DNA from: Chloroflexota bacterium
GTDB taxonomy: Bacteria; Chloroflexota; Dehalococcoidia; Lucifugimonadales; Lucifugimonadaceae
NCBI GenBank assembly: GCA_029262735.1
Contig: JAJCYY010000045.1
Span: 26,479-90,478, forward strand
Direction of reading: 5' to 3'
Length of the DNA: 64,000 nt
Shown: positions 63,861-64,000 of the stretch, piece after piece
Layout: every line of letters begins with the position of its first letter
Numbering within the stretch: position 1 is the first letter of the stretch
Translations under genes and position numbers: made by a program
The notes under the pieces: model-generated
Told to the model about the DNA's origin: nothing
Seen by the model: only the letters and a program-made list of their open reading frames with translations
Databases searched by the model: none

Positions 63861-63897
63861 TCCCAAACCGGGTGCGCTACAACTGTGCCACGCCCCG
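63861..63897 (-). pseudogene. Truncated tRNA-Pro(TGG)-like 5' half
   Basis: On the minus strand it begins CGGGGCGTGGCACAG, continues with a D-arm (TAGCGC) and reaches an anticodon stem and loop CCCGG-TTTGGGA with anticodon TGG, as in bacterial tRNA-Pro. The 3' anticodon strand, T-arm and acceptor are missing, and the sequence turns into repeat DNA. It is a recombination scar at a tRNA gene. Confidence 0.55.
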
Positions 63898-63932
63898 ACA
63901 GGCGAAATTGACTTTCGTGCGGTATTGACTAG
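63896..63932. repeat. Att-like direct repeat, right copy
   Basis: It shares TTCGTGCGGTATTGACTAG exactly with 17135-17153 and the preceding CGACAG-CGAA part approximately. The hairpin is preserved with different bases (CGAAA and TTTCG). It lies next to the truncated tRNA-Pro-like sequence, about 0.6 kb after the recombinase stop. Confidence 0.6.
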
Positions 63933-64000
63933 CCGGAGGGAGGGTTTTGCCGGAACCTTTAATTTGAGCTATTCGCTGGCCAAACAGCTACACTCCACAA

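Larger units (their letters stand above)
17066..63932. mobile_element. Putative ancient integrated region bounded by direct repeats
   Basis: Directly repeated elements at 17117-17153 and 63896-63932, each beside a truncated tRNA/tmRNA-like sequence, enclose about 46.8 kb with a damaged serine recombinase at the right end. The enclosed genes include metabolic, signalling and regulatory genes. A single integration event is only one reading; the copies could equally be independent scars of a repeat-targeting element. Confidence 0.3.

Overview
The window looks like a chromosomal stretch of a Chloroflexota bacterium, most likely the Dehalococcoidia/SAR202 lineage. The pointers are divergent enolase-superfamily paralogues, a UGSC-type selenoprotein, Chloroflexi-style lipoprotein solute-binding proteins and large AAA/LuxR regulators. 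This assignment rests on gene content recognised by eye; no rRNA or complete tRNA is present to confirm it.

Layout: 0-8 kb is a mostly minus-strand catabolic/transport cluster (cupin, enolase-superfamily enzyme, argininosuccinate-lyase-like enzyme, Opp/Dpp permeases and binding protein, no ATPases). 8-16.8 kb holds TPR proteins, a galactonate-dehydratase-like enzyme, a UGSC selenoprotein read through an in-frame TGA, a DUF4331 protein and an ECF sigma/anti-sigma pair. 17-24 kb carries small-molecule enzymes separated by dispersed palindromic repeats. 24-32 kb is a signalling block: a soluble GAF histidine kinase, a ComQ-like isoprenyl transferase, a tiny ComX-like peptide ending Phe-Trp-Lys, a divergent ComP-like kinase and a LuxR-type response regulator. 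Together these resemble a ComQXPA quorum-sensing module. 32-36.7 kb has a methyltransferase, DUF4242, cupin and acyl-CoA-dehydrogenase-like genes beside degraded gene and transposase remnants. 37-48 kb has two giant HTH-AAA-TPR-LuxR regulators and a large secreted repeat protein. 48-59.4 kb has an IS6-like transposase and a divergent system: a GAF/TPR protein on one strand, and on the other a coiled-coil membrane protein, TelA, and a long membrane-repeat protein joined in frame to a solute-binding/VWA protein. 59.4-64 kb is mobile-element debris ending in a damaged serine recombinase.

Two copies of one element (17.1 and 63.9 kb, same orientation, 19 identical bases) lie beside a truncated tmRNA-like end and a truncated tRNA-Pro-like start. 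With the recombinase just inside the right copy, they may delimit an old integrated region of about 47 kb. Several genes show single-base lesions (redoxin, small cupin, recombinase, a 28.3 kb ORF), which could be genuine decay or assembly indels.
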